Assembly (NCBI GenBank): GCA_963556195.1
Contig: OY744520.1
Coordinates: 8,277,491 to 8,341,490 of the forward strand
Length of the DNA stretch: 64,000 nt
DNA from: Sepiola atlantica
Lineage: Eukaryota; Mollusca; Cephalopoda; Sepiida; Sepiolidae
Direction of reading: 5' to 3'
Of the stretch, positions 10,931 through 24,231 are shown piece after piece. Made by a program: the position numbers and the translations under genes. The notes beneath the pieces were generated by a model. That model was not told where the DNA came from and searched no databases. It saw nothing but the letters and a program-made list of their open reading frames with translations. How positions within the stretch are numbered: position 1 is the stretch's first letter; every line of letters starts with the position of its first letter.

Positions 10931-11990
10931 CCTTGTAACAGTTCACAATTGTACTAAGATCCCAGTCTTTTGGAACAACCTCTTCTTTTATGATCTCATT
11001 TCTCAAGTCTTTGATCATCTCAATGCCTGTTTCACCCACAGCCTTTGTCCTTTAGTCCTCACATTTCATGAGCGATGTTTTTGACAAAGGGGGAAGAATT
11101 GCTGTTTTCTGAGTCAGAATCTATCCATATAACACTTATCGTTGGCTAGTTTTTTTTTAGCTCCTTACATCAGGTGGCTTCATGTCTTGTCTGCAGCAAC
11201 TTCCATAAAAATATCTAAAAAAAATTTAAATCTCATCCTGTTCATTTGTTGCTAGCAGCCTATTGTAATTTCGAATGCACTTCTTTCCAACAATATCCAT
11301 ATTTTTCCTTGATATCTGTTTAGCTATCCTCAATACTTAATTCTTTTGTTCATCCTAGAAACCTGGCTTGCTCAGTCTCCATCTTGACTTTGTAAATTTT
11401 TCTTTTGCGATCCTCTTTACCACCAGATACATATCCTTATTTACTAAACCTTTTCTCCACTTACTCCATTGTTTCCGCTTTTTTTTATACACTTCTTCAT
11501 TCCACCACCATGTCACCCTATGTCTTAGAGTGTGTTACCTCTAACAATGTATCCTTCAACTTCTTTCTGAAATGGATCTGATAACTGAACACTCATTCAC
11601 TTGGTCTCTAAACTTGCGCTTCCTATGTTCTTCCTTCAACCTCCATACCTTTCTTCTGGTTCAAACTGTCTCTTTACCACATGAGCTTTCTTCAACTTAA
11701 AGTCGCAAATAACCGGTTTATGCTGTCAGAATTTCTTCCCCACGTATTATTCTCACAAGAACTTTTTGTCTTTAACAACAGATAATCTTATTGAGTCTTT
11801 GCTGTTTCAGATTCATGCGTACCGAGATGGCTCTCCCTTTTCTCACAACCAGCATTTGTAACCAACATGTCCATAACAAGACCAAATTCTAAGATTCTTT
11901 CTCCTTCCGCATTCCTATCATCATATTCACTTCCGCCATGAACACTCAAAACCCTCAGAGGTCTTTCCAACATGGCCATTCAAATCTGAC
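10930..11990 (-). pseudogene. LINE (family A), endonuclease and RT remnant
   Basis: The minus-strand frame 11788-11979 reads VHGGSEYDDRNAEGERILEF and then GLVMDMLVTNAGCEKRESHL, the C-terminal part of an AP-endonuclease domain. Sequence at 10930-11045 matches 20075-20185 in the second copy. The element is split at 11046-11215 by a LINE 3'-end copy on the opposite strand. Confidence 0.75.
11048..11215 (+). repeat. LINE 3'-end copy inside family A LINE
   Basis: Second copy of the 9031-9222 block, lying within a minus-strand LINE. This shows a nested insertion in opposite orientation. Confidence 0.75.
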
Positions 11991-14150
11991 ACAGCAAGTA
12001 CTTCGTTCTAACCAACCTTAGATTATTCCGTAAAATTAAAAAACAAATTTGCTAAATTTGAAGGTAGGCAAAGCACTTTTAGTGCTTTAAGCAATAGTGT
12101 TATGAAGAAATACTAAAAGGTGCTCCGACAATCCTCAAATTATGAAGAAATCAAATATAAAAACAAAATTAAAAGGACGGGGAAGAGTTGTACATGTCCG
12201 CCGAGATTTGTTTTTGAATAACAATGTTCAATTAATGAAATCCTTTGGCCGCCCCCCCCCCCCACACTAAAAAAAATTTCAAGGAAAATATAAAAACTGT
12301 AAAATAATTTACAAGATGTGATAAATTAAACATTGCGATACAATAGATATAATGCTTAAAAATAAAATATTTAAAAATATTCAAAGTTTATTAAAAAATA
12401 AAAAATATGATAAATCTTTCTCATAATGGTAATGGTAGTAACAGCAGCAGCAGCAGCATTTAAAATGGTAAAACAGCATTTATTATTTTCTTAACCGACA
12501 TCTCCGGAAAATCTATGAAGCTTATTTGTTAAATCATGGTAATATGCATTATATTCAAAGCAGACGATAACTTTATTCAACTGGAATAGAAATGCTGGTT
12601 TTTCTATTCACTCCTTTATTATGTGTTCTTCATTCAACCTCGACACCGTTCTCTTGGGGATGAACTTTCTCTTTCTACCGACGAGGGCATAGCCACATTG
12701 ATTGCGTAGGCAACATCGTAGAATGAGTGCAGCAGTTGAGAATGTGTGGGTGTCCAAAAATATTATATTAACCTGTTCGATTTGGGATCTGGAGAAAAAG
12801 CAACTGGTTAAAAAGGTTGACTTCCGTCAATTTCTTTATGTAAACTCCACAACTCTCAGTCACTTTACTAATTCGTCGCAAGAAACAACAAAAATATACC
12901 ATTATATTTTTTATACAGAAGTGTTTGTCGTCTTTCACTTAAACACAGTAGAAACAAATACGTGAATGGCTGGTGGCAAAACAAGGTGAAATCACTGAAT
13001 TTCCCAACTTGAAACATTCTCAAAATTTATAAAATTCGAAACATTTTGTCATCTTGTTTTATTAGGTATTAGACTTATTGCTTTTATCTTTGTCTCTAAT
13101 TTCTACATCAACAATATGTGTCTATCCTGCTATATCCACTTTAGCAACTTGTCCTCCAAGCACCAACTGTCTCATTTCTGAGAAAATTTCTGAAATATTT
13201 CAAAATAGACTAGCCAAAACTTGTCTTAAATAATCAATGACTGTCGTTATATAAAAAAAAAAAAATTATTAACTTTTTTTCAGGTTTTAAAAAGAGAATA
13301 AAAAATTAAATATTTGCTAAAACAAAATTTTTAAAAATATGTTCGGATGTTTATTTATAAAAAACTAAAACCCATCAAATTTGTAACAAAATCGTAGACA
13401 GTTAAGTTTAGAAGAAAAAAATAAATAAATATTCGTAGAAATCAGCATTTCTAGAGAAAATGGTCTGTAAAATACTGAAATGAATTCATAAACAGACAGA
13501 TTTGTTATTTCAACTGATCGCTGTGGAGACGAGTGGAGTGATTGGCTCTGCTTTGGTCTATTAATGATGCGCAACACCGGAGACAATCGCGAATTGTCTT
13601 GGCTTTACGAGCGCCTCTCTATCGCCATTATTCGTGGAAACGCCTTGAGTCTGCTCTCGGCCTGCCAAGCCAGCCGGACATTCGAAGAAAACTATGGACT
13701 ATGATACAATTATATATAAGGAATCAGGATTTCTCAATATAGAACTAAACAATGTCCAAGTGACGAATAAGGGATTTATTAATTATTCATTGAATCTTAT
13801 AGTTTAATTTTTTCACCAAATAAATCAGTGTAATATATTTCTTTTTTTTTTTTTTTTATTTGTGATTGAATAAATAATCAATGTAGGATTTTCAGATTTT
13901 GCTTTTCAACTTTATAAAGGAGATAATACTGTCAACCTTACTTCAACCTTATAAAGGATTTAACACAGTTAAAAAAAAAATGATTTCCACCAATTAGTGG
14001 AGAACTCGCATCCCTGGAGAAAGTCATCTGTCAAATACTGAAATAAATCCATCAAAAATAACTATGTTAAGATTTTCTTTTTCAATTTGATTAGAAAGAT
14101 AATACTGTCAAAAAAAAGATTTTATGCAGTCATTCAAATTTTAAAAATGA
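11991..14150. other. Unassigned AT-rich region 3' of rnaseh2b
   Basis: Mostly A/T-rich. A small family-A LINE piece lies near 12620-12690 (TTCAACCTC..GGGGATGAACTTTCTCTT, compare 20670). A C12 tract is at about 12251. The open frame at 13542-13742 has no recognised homology. Confidence 0.35.
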
Positions 14151-14175
14151 TCAAAAAAATAAATAAAATTTCATT

Positions 14176-14181
14176 TTTATT
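14176..14181 (-). terminator. Candidate polyadenylation signal of rnaseh2b
   Basis: AATAAA read on the minus strand, about 190 nt beyond the stop codon. The surrounding DNA is A/T-rich and contains further similar hexamers, so the exact cleavage site is not determined. Confidence 0.4.
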
Positions 14182-14368
14182 TCATTTAAACAAATCAACT
14201 CACTTATGGTTAATGATTTTCTTTTAAACATGATTTTTTTTAAAAAGAAGTTTTGATGAAATAAAAGAAAAGAAACAATAGAAAAATTTGGCACCAGGCT
14301 AGAATGGTTGTGAAGGTTTGTATTTTGGTGAAAAAGACAATAACAGTGAGTATTTGGCATCAGAATTA

Positions 14369-14464
14369 TTATTTGGATTTGGGGGAAAAGAAACTGGAGA
14401 TGCTTTTCATTCCTGATTTGTCAACTTGGCTCAGTTTTTTTTGGGCTGCAGTAAGTTTTGGAGT
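14369..14464 (-). CDS. rnaseh2b: rnaseh2b exon 11 with stop codon and PIP-like motif
   Basis: A 96-nt coding part with acceptor TTATCAG and a stop TAA followed directly by a second TAA. It encodes [20 protein letters not shown] and then [11 protein letters not shown]. The human protein ends with [22 protein letters not shown], the PCNA-interacting peptide. Here the tail after FF is shorter. Confidence 0.95.
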   Translation of the reverse strand, partial: [31 protein letters not shown]

Positions 14465-17400
14465 CTGATAAAGAAAAAGGAGAAAAAAAAAATCACACTT
14501 AAGATATGAAAAATTATTTTAAAACACTTGCTAATAAAACTTAATTTTAAGGTTTAAACATGTCCTTAGGATAGTAAAAAGAATGAAAAGTACAAAACAA
14601 ATAAAAAAAACATTGTTGCTATTAAAAAAAAAAAAAGACGCTAAATTACTTTTTCAAATTATGTAATCATATTGTAAGGTGCATCTTTTAAATAGTCAGC
14701 AGTTGAATTAAGATAATTAATGTTTAGCGTGTGTAGCCTGTACACTCATCCGGGAAGTTCTATTCTCCATGTCTGCCGAGATAAGGAAAATGTAAATGAA
14801 GGAGCCTAGGAATTTATGGTGCAACTAACCAACCTGGCTGGTTGTGATGGTTTGCAGAATTGAATAAATTAATATTATGAATATTCAATGTATTCATCCA
14901 ACGCCAGCTTCTAGCTACAAAGATAGAAAAACTAATATAACAGTTTATACACGGTCATCCAGTAGAGTGTCCAGGGCGATCACTGGAAATGAATATGCAA
15001 CTGTGGTTAGCAAAGTATGACTTACCCCAGCCAGGAATGGATTCGTAAAGAAACAGAACCTGAGTGAAATGGCTAGTTATAGCAAAGACCTCCCATTACT
15101 TCCTGATCTCTCTGGCAGAAGAGCTCACTGCCCATTTGCATGAGTGCAATGTCACTGGCAATAAAAGGGGAATGTTTTGAAGGAAGTGGTGACTATGAGT
15201 TGGTGATTTGAGTTGGTGACTCCGTTGGTGTGTGAGCTGGATGAAAGACTGTTCGGAGAGATATCATTTGGCAGAGCAAGACCGTGGTAACATTTTGTTG
15301 CGATAAGGATTACGGACACGAGGAAATCAGGAGAAAGAAAAATATAATCAGAGCAACAATATTCTATTTTGTTGCTCTGACCAGCATCGAAGATGGAGAA
15401 TTGGTTGGGGAAAAAAACGATAGATAAACAAAAAAAAGAAAAAACAGAAAAACAGAAAAAAGAAAAACAGAAAAATAAAATAAAAAGGTAAGTTAAAGAA
15501 AAAATGAAAGAAAAATAAGAGAAAAAAAAGACTTGGTTTGTTTTGAAAACAAAACAACAAAAAAAAACTGAATCTTGATTTGTTCAAAAGTTGCTGACTT
15601 CTCAACTCAGAGGTGAGGAGTAGGAAGTGTCAATAGTGAAGTGGATACCGACAAGGAACAACAACTCAGCATGGCATGTTAGCGTTCTACTGGATCAATT
15701 ACACCATTTCCAGTATGTTGGCAACCTTCAAGTGGTCCCTTGTGTGAGTACCTGATTCTAAGAAAAGAATCAGAAGAAACAAGTATTGCGTTGCGAAATG
15801 ACGAGTCAGCTTTAAAAAATCCAACTCCAATCTCTGCAAATATTGACCACTGATCAGCAGAAGGCCAGAAATAGCTTGAAACAGAATTTCTAGCTATTTT
15901 CTATCCTCCAGCCAATTATCATTATCCACCAAAACTTACGTAAAAACACTCAACTTACTTTGGCCGATTCAAGTGATTTATTTTTTTGGCTGTAATCCTC
16001 TGTCGGACCAGTTGAGGGTTCTATTTTAATTTTCTGTTAAAAATAGACGGAAAAATATAAAAGAATAATCAGAAAGTAATATATATAATCATGTACAGAC
16101 ATAAATACAGACAAATAATGAAGAACTAAATAAAAATACATTATCTAAGTTTTAATTTTTAAACAATTCACACTTCTTAAAAGAAGTAAAAAAACAAGGA
16201 AAATAAAATAACACTTATCTAACATAAAATTATCGTGCAGGATTTTAAAAGTTGGACCTAAATAGCATTTTAGTTGACATATCAAACTTTGATTCTGACT
16301 AGCCAATTTTCATTTGATTGTTGTATCATGTTATTTGAACTATAATACAGTGTTCCAGAAATCTTGGGCAAATTTCAAGTCCTTATATCTGCTTAACTAG
16401 GAATGGTATAAATATATCTGCTTAACTAGGAATGGTATAAATATATCTGCTTAACTAGGAATGGTATAAATATATCTGCTTAACTAGGAATGGTATAAAT
16501 ATATCTGCTTAACTAGGAATGGTATAAATATATCTGCTTAACTAGGAATGGTATAAATATATCTGCTTAACTAGGAATGGTAGTTTGATGAAACTGGTAA
16601 ATTTATTAAGTTTTTTGCAATGCTAATGATTTTTTCATATTTTTTTCAGATTCAGTAACAGCGTTCACTCAACCAGAAAAGGCGTTTTGTGTCCTTGAAT
16701 TTGCAAAAACTGAATCACGGACACTTGTTCAACATGTATTTCGCACAAAATTCCGAAAATAGGCACCAGAAAGGAAGTCCATATTGAGATGGCATGTAAA
16801 ATTCATGAAGGATGTGCCCAGTTAAGAGAACGAAACGCCCCTCAAATTCAGACGATACGGTTGAGCGAGTTTGAACTGCCTTCGAGCGGAGCCCCCATAA
16901 ATCGATCAGTAGAGAATTTTAGTTTCCTACGACAACTGTTTGCCGCTTCTTGAAAAGACAACTGCACACGACACCTTACAAGCTACAGTTAGCGCAACAG
17001 TTGTAGGACAAGATGCATAAATGTCAAAATGTGTCTAAAACTTCTAGAATACGCTGTAGTTTACTTCGCTACAGTTTATTTTTTTAATTTTTTAGTCTCA
17101 TCCGGACAACTGGTAAAATAGAAACGTTTTTCAATTATGACTGAAAAAAAAAAAAAAATCAGCAAGGGGAAACACTCACATTTTAATTGAAGAATATAAA
17201 ACGAATTGTCACCCTTACAACTAAAACTTTATTTCTTTTTCTGTATAAGTTAAAAAAAAAAATGTGCAAACAAGTAAAAATTAAAAACTAAAATGACTTT
17301 GCTGTATCCCGGGCAACACTGGGTAGGGACAGTTATTGAATTATATAGAAAAGAATTTCCAGAAATAATGTTTTTAAAACGTAAGAAAACCGGTACATAA

Positions 17401-20400
17401 TTTTGTGAATAAATTCAAACAAACCAGCAATAAAGAAAACAAGTTTGTTTGATAAAAAAGAAAGAAAAGAAAACACCTCTGCTCTGTGTATTGGTCTAAA
17501 GGGAGACAATTCAATGGAGTTCACATTGAAAAATAATCAAAATCTTCTTATATCCATCATCATCATCATCATTAGGGTTTTTGATCACTCCTGGAGGTGG
17601 AAACCCTCCCCTGGTTTCCTTCCACCTTGTTTTGTCTTTAGCTAGGTGTGGCCATATAGGACCCAGTTAACTGTAGGGGTCGTCTTTCCAACAGGTTTTT
17701 GACCTTCCTCTTGGTCTTTTCCATTGCCTCGGCATCCATTCTGTCGCTCTAAGTGCCCACATGTTGTCTGTATATCTTGAAAGGTGACCTACTCAGGTGA
17801 CCTGGTCATCTGTTTAGATGATGTCATTGACGCCAGTTTGCTGTCTGATGCAAGTGTTTCTTTTTCTTTCTCGTAGACTGATGCCGAACATAATGCGTTC
17901 CATTTTGCATTGTGCATTCTTAACCTTTCTTTTGTTGCATTCTTAAGTGTCCACGTTTCGTTACCATATGTTATAACAGACATGATGTATTCCTTAAACA
18001 TTTTCCGTTTAATGTTCATAGTGAACTTTCTATTCTTCATGATCTTGTCTACTTTAGAAAAGGCTGTGCATCCAAGCGCAATTCACCATTTAATTTCAGG
18101 CATGATATCAACGTTGCTTCTCACCATCTTCCCGAAGTCGATAAAGTTTTCAACTATCTCGACATTTTCACCGTTCACTATGACTGGTGCTTTTGTGGCA
18201 TATTTGTTGAACATAAAATATCTATATACTATTAAAATATAGTCATATACAGACAGCTGTTTTGCCATATCACAGCTTTCCAGTGTGGCAAGCGTTTTTA
18301 CACTGAAATTTGTAACTGTGATCACCTCGACATTAAGAGAGATTATAGCGCTTATGTGTTTTTATTTACATCCACGTTACCAGTTACCTAGAGAACTCTA
18401 TTCAGTATAGAAGAATAAGTCCTTATCAGTGAAAACCATTATTGGCCATACAAAAGAACTCAACAATATATATATACACACACACACAGGATGTTTGTAA
18501 AGTAATTCTATATTATTAAGTGTTTTTAATTTATTACTGAAATATAATTCTTAACAAGAAATGAATATGATAAAATATAATATAACATAGGGCTTTATTT
18601 AGAATTCAATATCAACGGATTCCACAAAGGAACTTTTTTTTTTTGCTAGTGAGTCACCATTTATCATCATATTCAGGTTTAACATCTGAGTCACCATTTA
18701 TCAACGGATCATATTCAGGTTTAACATCTGTTTTACATGTTGGCATGTGTTGGACAGCTTTAAGAAATTGACTTCAAAATTAACCTATCTCTGACCGGGT
18801 CTTCATTTATTCCTCTTGCTCTCAAGTCTATTCTTATCGCTTCCTCCAATGATTTCCTTGGCTTTCCCATGTCAACTGAACCTGCTACCTCAATTGTTCT
18901 ACATCTAACCCATTAACTCATCCATTCTTTCAACGTGGCCATACCATCAAAGTTTCTTGTTCTACACACATTTCCCTATACTGTCCAGATTTAATCTTTC
19001 TCCGAGATCATCAGATCTGAGCCTGTCTTTAAAACTCATATTACACATCCATCATATCATTCTCGTGCTATTTCTCTCCATGCAACACATGTCCTCAACC
19101 CTCACTGGCCAGGTTTCAGTTTCATACATCACACTGCATACACATGCCTGATAGACTCTTCCCTTGGTCAACAGTGGTAACGCTCTGCTGGTTAGTAATG
19201 GCAGAAGTTACCTGAACTTACTTCATCTACTTCTGCTCCACCCTGTGCTTCAATGGTATCACTAAGGTAACAAAACTTCGACAACCTCAATAGCATCGCC
19301 ATTCAAATATACTTAGTCCTCATCTCCATTGTCTTACACTTCTTGCACACAAACTGGCTATCCTCTCTCAACCTACCAGTAATTTCATTGCACTTTTTGC
19401 GTACCCAATACTTACAAATACCACAAAAAATTGAATTACATCCAACTCCCTTACCACAAACTGAGCCGGGGAACTTTCCTCTTTCTTTGAGCTTTCCAAC
19501 ACTACAACCAATGATCATCACTTTGATCTTGGTAACATTCATTCTCAAACCTTTACGTTTCGCAGCATTCATCCAAGTCGTTTAAGTTAACAAATAATTC
19601 TTCCATTGTTTCACAGGCAAATACTAAATCAGCATACTACATATCTTCCGAACAACCCATATGAAACTCCCTGGACACAAATGCTTCTAAGACACAAATG
19701 AAAAGCAACGGATTCAGTACAAAACCCTGATGTACTTCTACTTTAACATTAAAGCTGTCACTAAATGTGCTGTTAATTCTAACACGACTGAGCATATCTG
19801 TACATTGCTTGAACAACCTTCACAACCTCTCTTAGAACTCTGTCAAAAATTTTCTCCAGATCCACAATAGCAAAATACAGGTTCTTATTATTATTAAGGT
19901 ACTTCTCTTGCGTTTGTCGCAGAATAAATATAACATCAGTGGTACTTTACCCAATCATAAAACCAAACTACATTTCATCTATGCTTATCCGACTTTTTAT
20001 TTGTTGCTCAATTATTCTCTCAATCACTTTCAGGACCTGACCCATCAACTTTAAATGCTTCCCCTTTATCCCTGTAACAAGTCACAATTGGACTAAGTTC
20101 CCAGTCTTTCAGGATAATCTCTTCTTTTACGATCTAATTTGTCAAGTCTGTGATCATCTCAATGTCTGTTTCACTCGCAGCTTTCAACATTTCTGCAACA
20201 ACGCCTAAGGGTCCTCCAGTTCTTCATCTTACTCATAACTTCCCATTTTATTCTCAATTCTTATAGCTGAACCAGATACTACATCTGCAAATTCTAGATT
20301 TTTACGGTTCCATGAAAACTCAGTATTCAACAATTTCTCATAGTGACATTTCCAAACATTCCTCGTTTTGTCTGACTTTCTATATTATTATTTCTGCTCC

Positions 20401-23400
20401 TTTCTTTGCCTCCAGACACACATTCTTATTCATTAAACCTTTTATCCACTGACTGCAGTTTCTGCTTTTCTTTCATACACTTCTCAACGTCCGCATTCCC
20501 TAACCCTAACGATGTCATCGTATGTTTTGGGGGCCTTTTCGTCCACCCACAAGTCTGGTGTGTTACCTCCAACAAGGTATCTTTCATGTCTTCCACATTT
20601 TCTGTAGTGGATCCGATAGCCCAACGCTCCATCACGTGGCCTCTAAACTTGTGTTTCACATGTTCTTCATTCAACCTCCACACCTTCAACCTGGGGATAA
20701 ACTTTCTCTACCTCAAGAGCTTTCTTCAGCATTAAAATTGCAAATAACCGTTTTGCGCTGTGTACTGATTTCTTCAACAGGTATTGCTTTCACATAACTT
20801 AACAGCTTTCTGTCCTTTTTTCTAACCAGCAGATAATCTACTTGACTCTTTGCTGTACTGGATTAACATGTTGGTTAGAGATATTTCAAGATGGCCCTTT
20901 TACAAATGAGTTATGCATTCTGAGAATAACAAATTTTTTTTGCCTTTTTTGTTTTCTTCTACACACCTTTTACTCTTCCAAAATTGATAATGTTATTTGT
21001 CCAAAAAAACATTGACTTTATTAGTTTTATGCGAAACATTGTTTTGAAATAGTGCCGAGTGGCATTTTTTTAGGGTTCCCCTAAAGTTAATATTAACTAT
21101 TCATTAAAATTGTGTGACTTGAGACTGAACCAAAAATATTGGGACACCATATTTTGAAGAAAAAATCCCATATAAGAAACTTTAACAAAAAATTCCAAAA
21201 ATAAACATTAGGACGGATGAGGAGGTAAGGGAGATAACTTGAGTCCCAAAAATATATTTTCTAAGAAGATTTTTGATTCGTCCTTTTTACCGAAATTTTT
21301 AGGTTAATTAATGACAAAACAATTCTTATTAGTTGTTCCTTTTACGGTATATCAACCCTTTTGGATTATTTAATGACTAATTCAGTTATTTTGGTAAAAA
21401 GCCTTTATGACTTCAAGTAATTAATATATTTAAGTACGCATGACTAGCAAAGCTGCCTGGTGTTGCTTGGATAACAAAGCAGAAGATTTAAAAAATGTGT
21501 AACATCTTTCTGTTAACTCTTTCTACCTCCTCTTCCGACTGCTTCACTCTTTCTTTCCCCCTTCTTTCAACTGCTTCACTCTTTCTTTCCCCCTTCTTTC
21601 AACTGCCCCACTCTACCACTCTCAACTTTGATTAAACCCCTCTCTCTCTATCTCTCCGTGTGCTTCTCTCTGGAACTGGTTCAATATAATAGAAAGAAAA
21701 ACAAACAAAAATCAAGAAAGAAAAAGAAAGCTGACTGTTTAACCTATTTTCAATGTTGTTTTCAAAACAATTACTAGTAAGAATGAAAAACATATTTTCC
21801 ACTAATTTGGTCTCTGGTGACTCAAACGGAATGAATGTTACAGTATTCGGGGGAACACTGAATCTGATGATGTAACGTTTCGATGTGTATCATATGTAGT
21901 TTCTGACTTTCAGTCGGGAGATACTCACACACACAACTTTGTTTTGCTTTATATAACAGAAGTATAAGACCGGGAGGTGACGGTTGTTAAGTGGATAACG
22001 ACACGGACTGAAGACCTGGGTGTTCCAAGTTCGAATCCAGTCGGTTCCACACTATCACTTTCACTCAGGGATGTGGTCCTTCCCGTAAGTACTCGATGTC
22101 TTTCCAGAAAGATTTCTAACTAGAAAAAACATCGGAGAAACTAATGCCAACACCGGAATTATCTGATTCACACGAAAGAAGAAGAAGACCGGAGAAGTTT
22201 AATTTTGTGGCGGAATTGATGATCTTGAGCCAGAATCGAACATTGGAGATGGCCCGGACTTACTTCATCCCCGCAGTAAGAGGGTCCGCCTTTGCCTGGC
22301 TTGCAGATGGAAAGGGAAATAAGTTTTGCCTTACTAGTTTTCTAGTGAGGATTGAACTCGCAACCTCGAAGTAACAAATCTATTGGTTGCTGCACAATAA
22401 TATGTGGATTCGCCTTGACGACAAATAGTGAGCCAATGGATTATGTTTTTTCTGATTGGTTAAGCGGAATTAACCCATAGATGAGACCGTGATAGGTACT
22501 ACTACTTCACGTCAAAGTGAACGCGGCAGAAATAGTAGCAAAGGGATCACTCTACGCACCCCAAATTGGGGCCTCACCACTGAATGCATTTTCTTAGTAA
22601 ACGTAGGAAAACAATAATTATTGGAAATGATTCATTGTATATGATTAAATGGAGAGAAGTCACTATTTTACTATTCCCAACAGAGTTGCAGAATCGGAGT
22701 CAGAGGTTTTGGAAGAAGCCCGAGTCGGACTCATAAAAAGGCTAAGAATTGGAGTTGTAGATTTTAATCTCTGAAGAATCAGCAGACAGTTTGAATATTG
22801 GAAGACTTTAAAATAAGGAGTCAGAATCAGTCGGAATTTTGGGAATTCTAGGAGTCGGACCTTATACCTGCCGACTCTGCAATCCTGGTTTACAACAGTA
22901 TCAATGCGTAAATAACCACAATGACCAGCACCCATTATGGCAATAACCCTCCCTGCTCCCCAAAGTGTTTTATTTTCCAATCCTAAAGCAAACAAGTAAA
23001 AATAATACATCGAGAATTCATTTTTCTTTTTTTACCTTTTTGGGAGGTTCAGTTTCAAGTTTTGTTTCTGTAGGTTTTTCCAAACTATAAAACAAAATAA
23101 AAATTAATTTTTTTTTTAAATCTGCAAATCAATAATTCAATTCGATAAGTATGGAGAAAACAAAGAGAATAATTATTTCATAGGACGTTTTGCTTATGAT
23201 CAATAATTTATAGTTGGAAGTTTAAAGATATAAAAGCAAGATGTCTAAGAGAAGGAAAGTGAAAAGAAAAAATTATATGAAACCGGATGTTGGTCAACTA
23301 AACCGGATGTTGGTAGACTAAGTCATAAATGTCCTGATGTATAAAAGCATCTCAATGCAATTTGCTAAGAATGATACCAGTCAACTGTGATGATTTGGCA

Positions 23401-24196
23401 GATGTGATATGGCATCTACATTAGAGATTAATCAAAAGTAAACATTCTTCAACAGACAGGCTATATTATTTGCGAGTTTTGTTCCTGATTTGGTTTTAGA
23501 GAAAATCGACCCTTTTTGGCTTATTTAATGCCGAAACACATCTATTATAAACGATTCTTGGAGTACAATTAATCAAAGACAAGGTGCTATTTTATGTATA
23601 GCTGAGGAAAAGTGTAGGTTCATAACCTTACCAACAGTATTAGCGGAATAAATGACCATGATAAACTTGATAAGATTTGAATTCTGCATAACAGATTCCA
23701 TAGGAAGTGACAAAATGTTGTGAGGGTGAATATTTTCCTACAAAATTTGGACTCGTCTAATGAACAAAGGCATAAAAATACTGACTACTCCATGTAGTAG
23801 TAGCCTCGATGACAACAGTTAGTTATTTGACAATTAAACTAAGAACTATCCATTCTTTTTCCTATTTCTTATTGTCTTTTGCTGTACAAAAAGTAATAAA
23901 CTTTATTGTTGACCATTCCAGATTTTAATGTTTTTTTTTTGTTGATAAACTCAGTTACAACACAATGCCTATTTGAATGATAATAGAAAAATTATTCTAG
24001 AATGAAAAAAGCTTAACTTTTATTATTAATCTAACCTAACTAAATGTCAAATCCATTTAAAACAAGCTAAAAGCACTGCTCTGTGCAAACATTTTAAAAC
24101 CTGCCATTGTGGAGAGCCACTTGGATTTTTAGCATATTTATGTATAGGTTGAGAATAATAAAAAAAAAATACATTTTAATGAGTAATCAATAAAAG

Positions 24197-24231
<35 letters not shown>

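Noticed and set aside
13542..13742. 66-codon plus frame as a gene
   Set aside because: No recognised motif or family, and no supporting signals around it.
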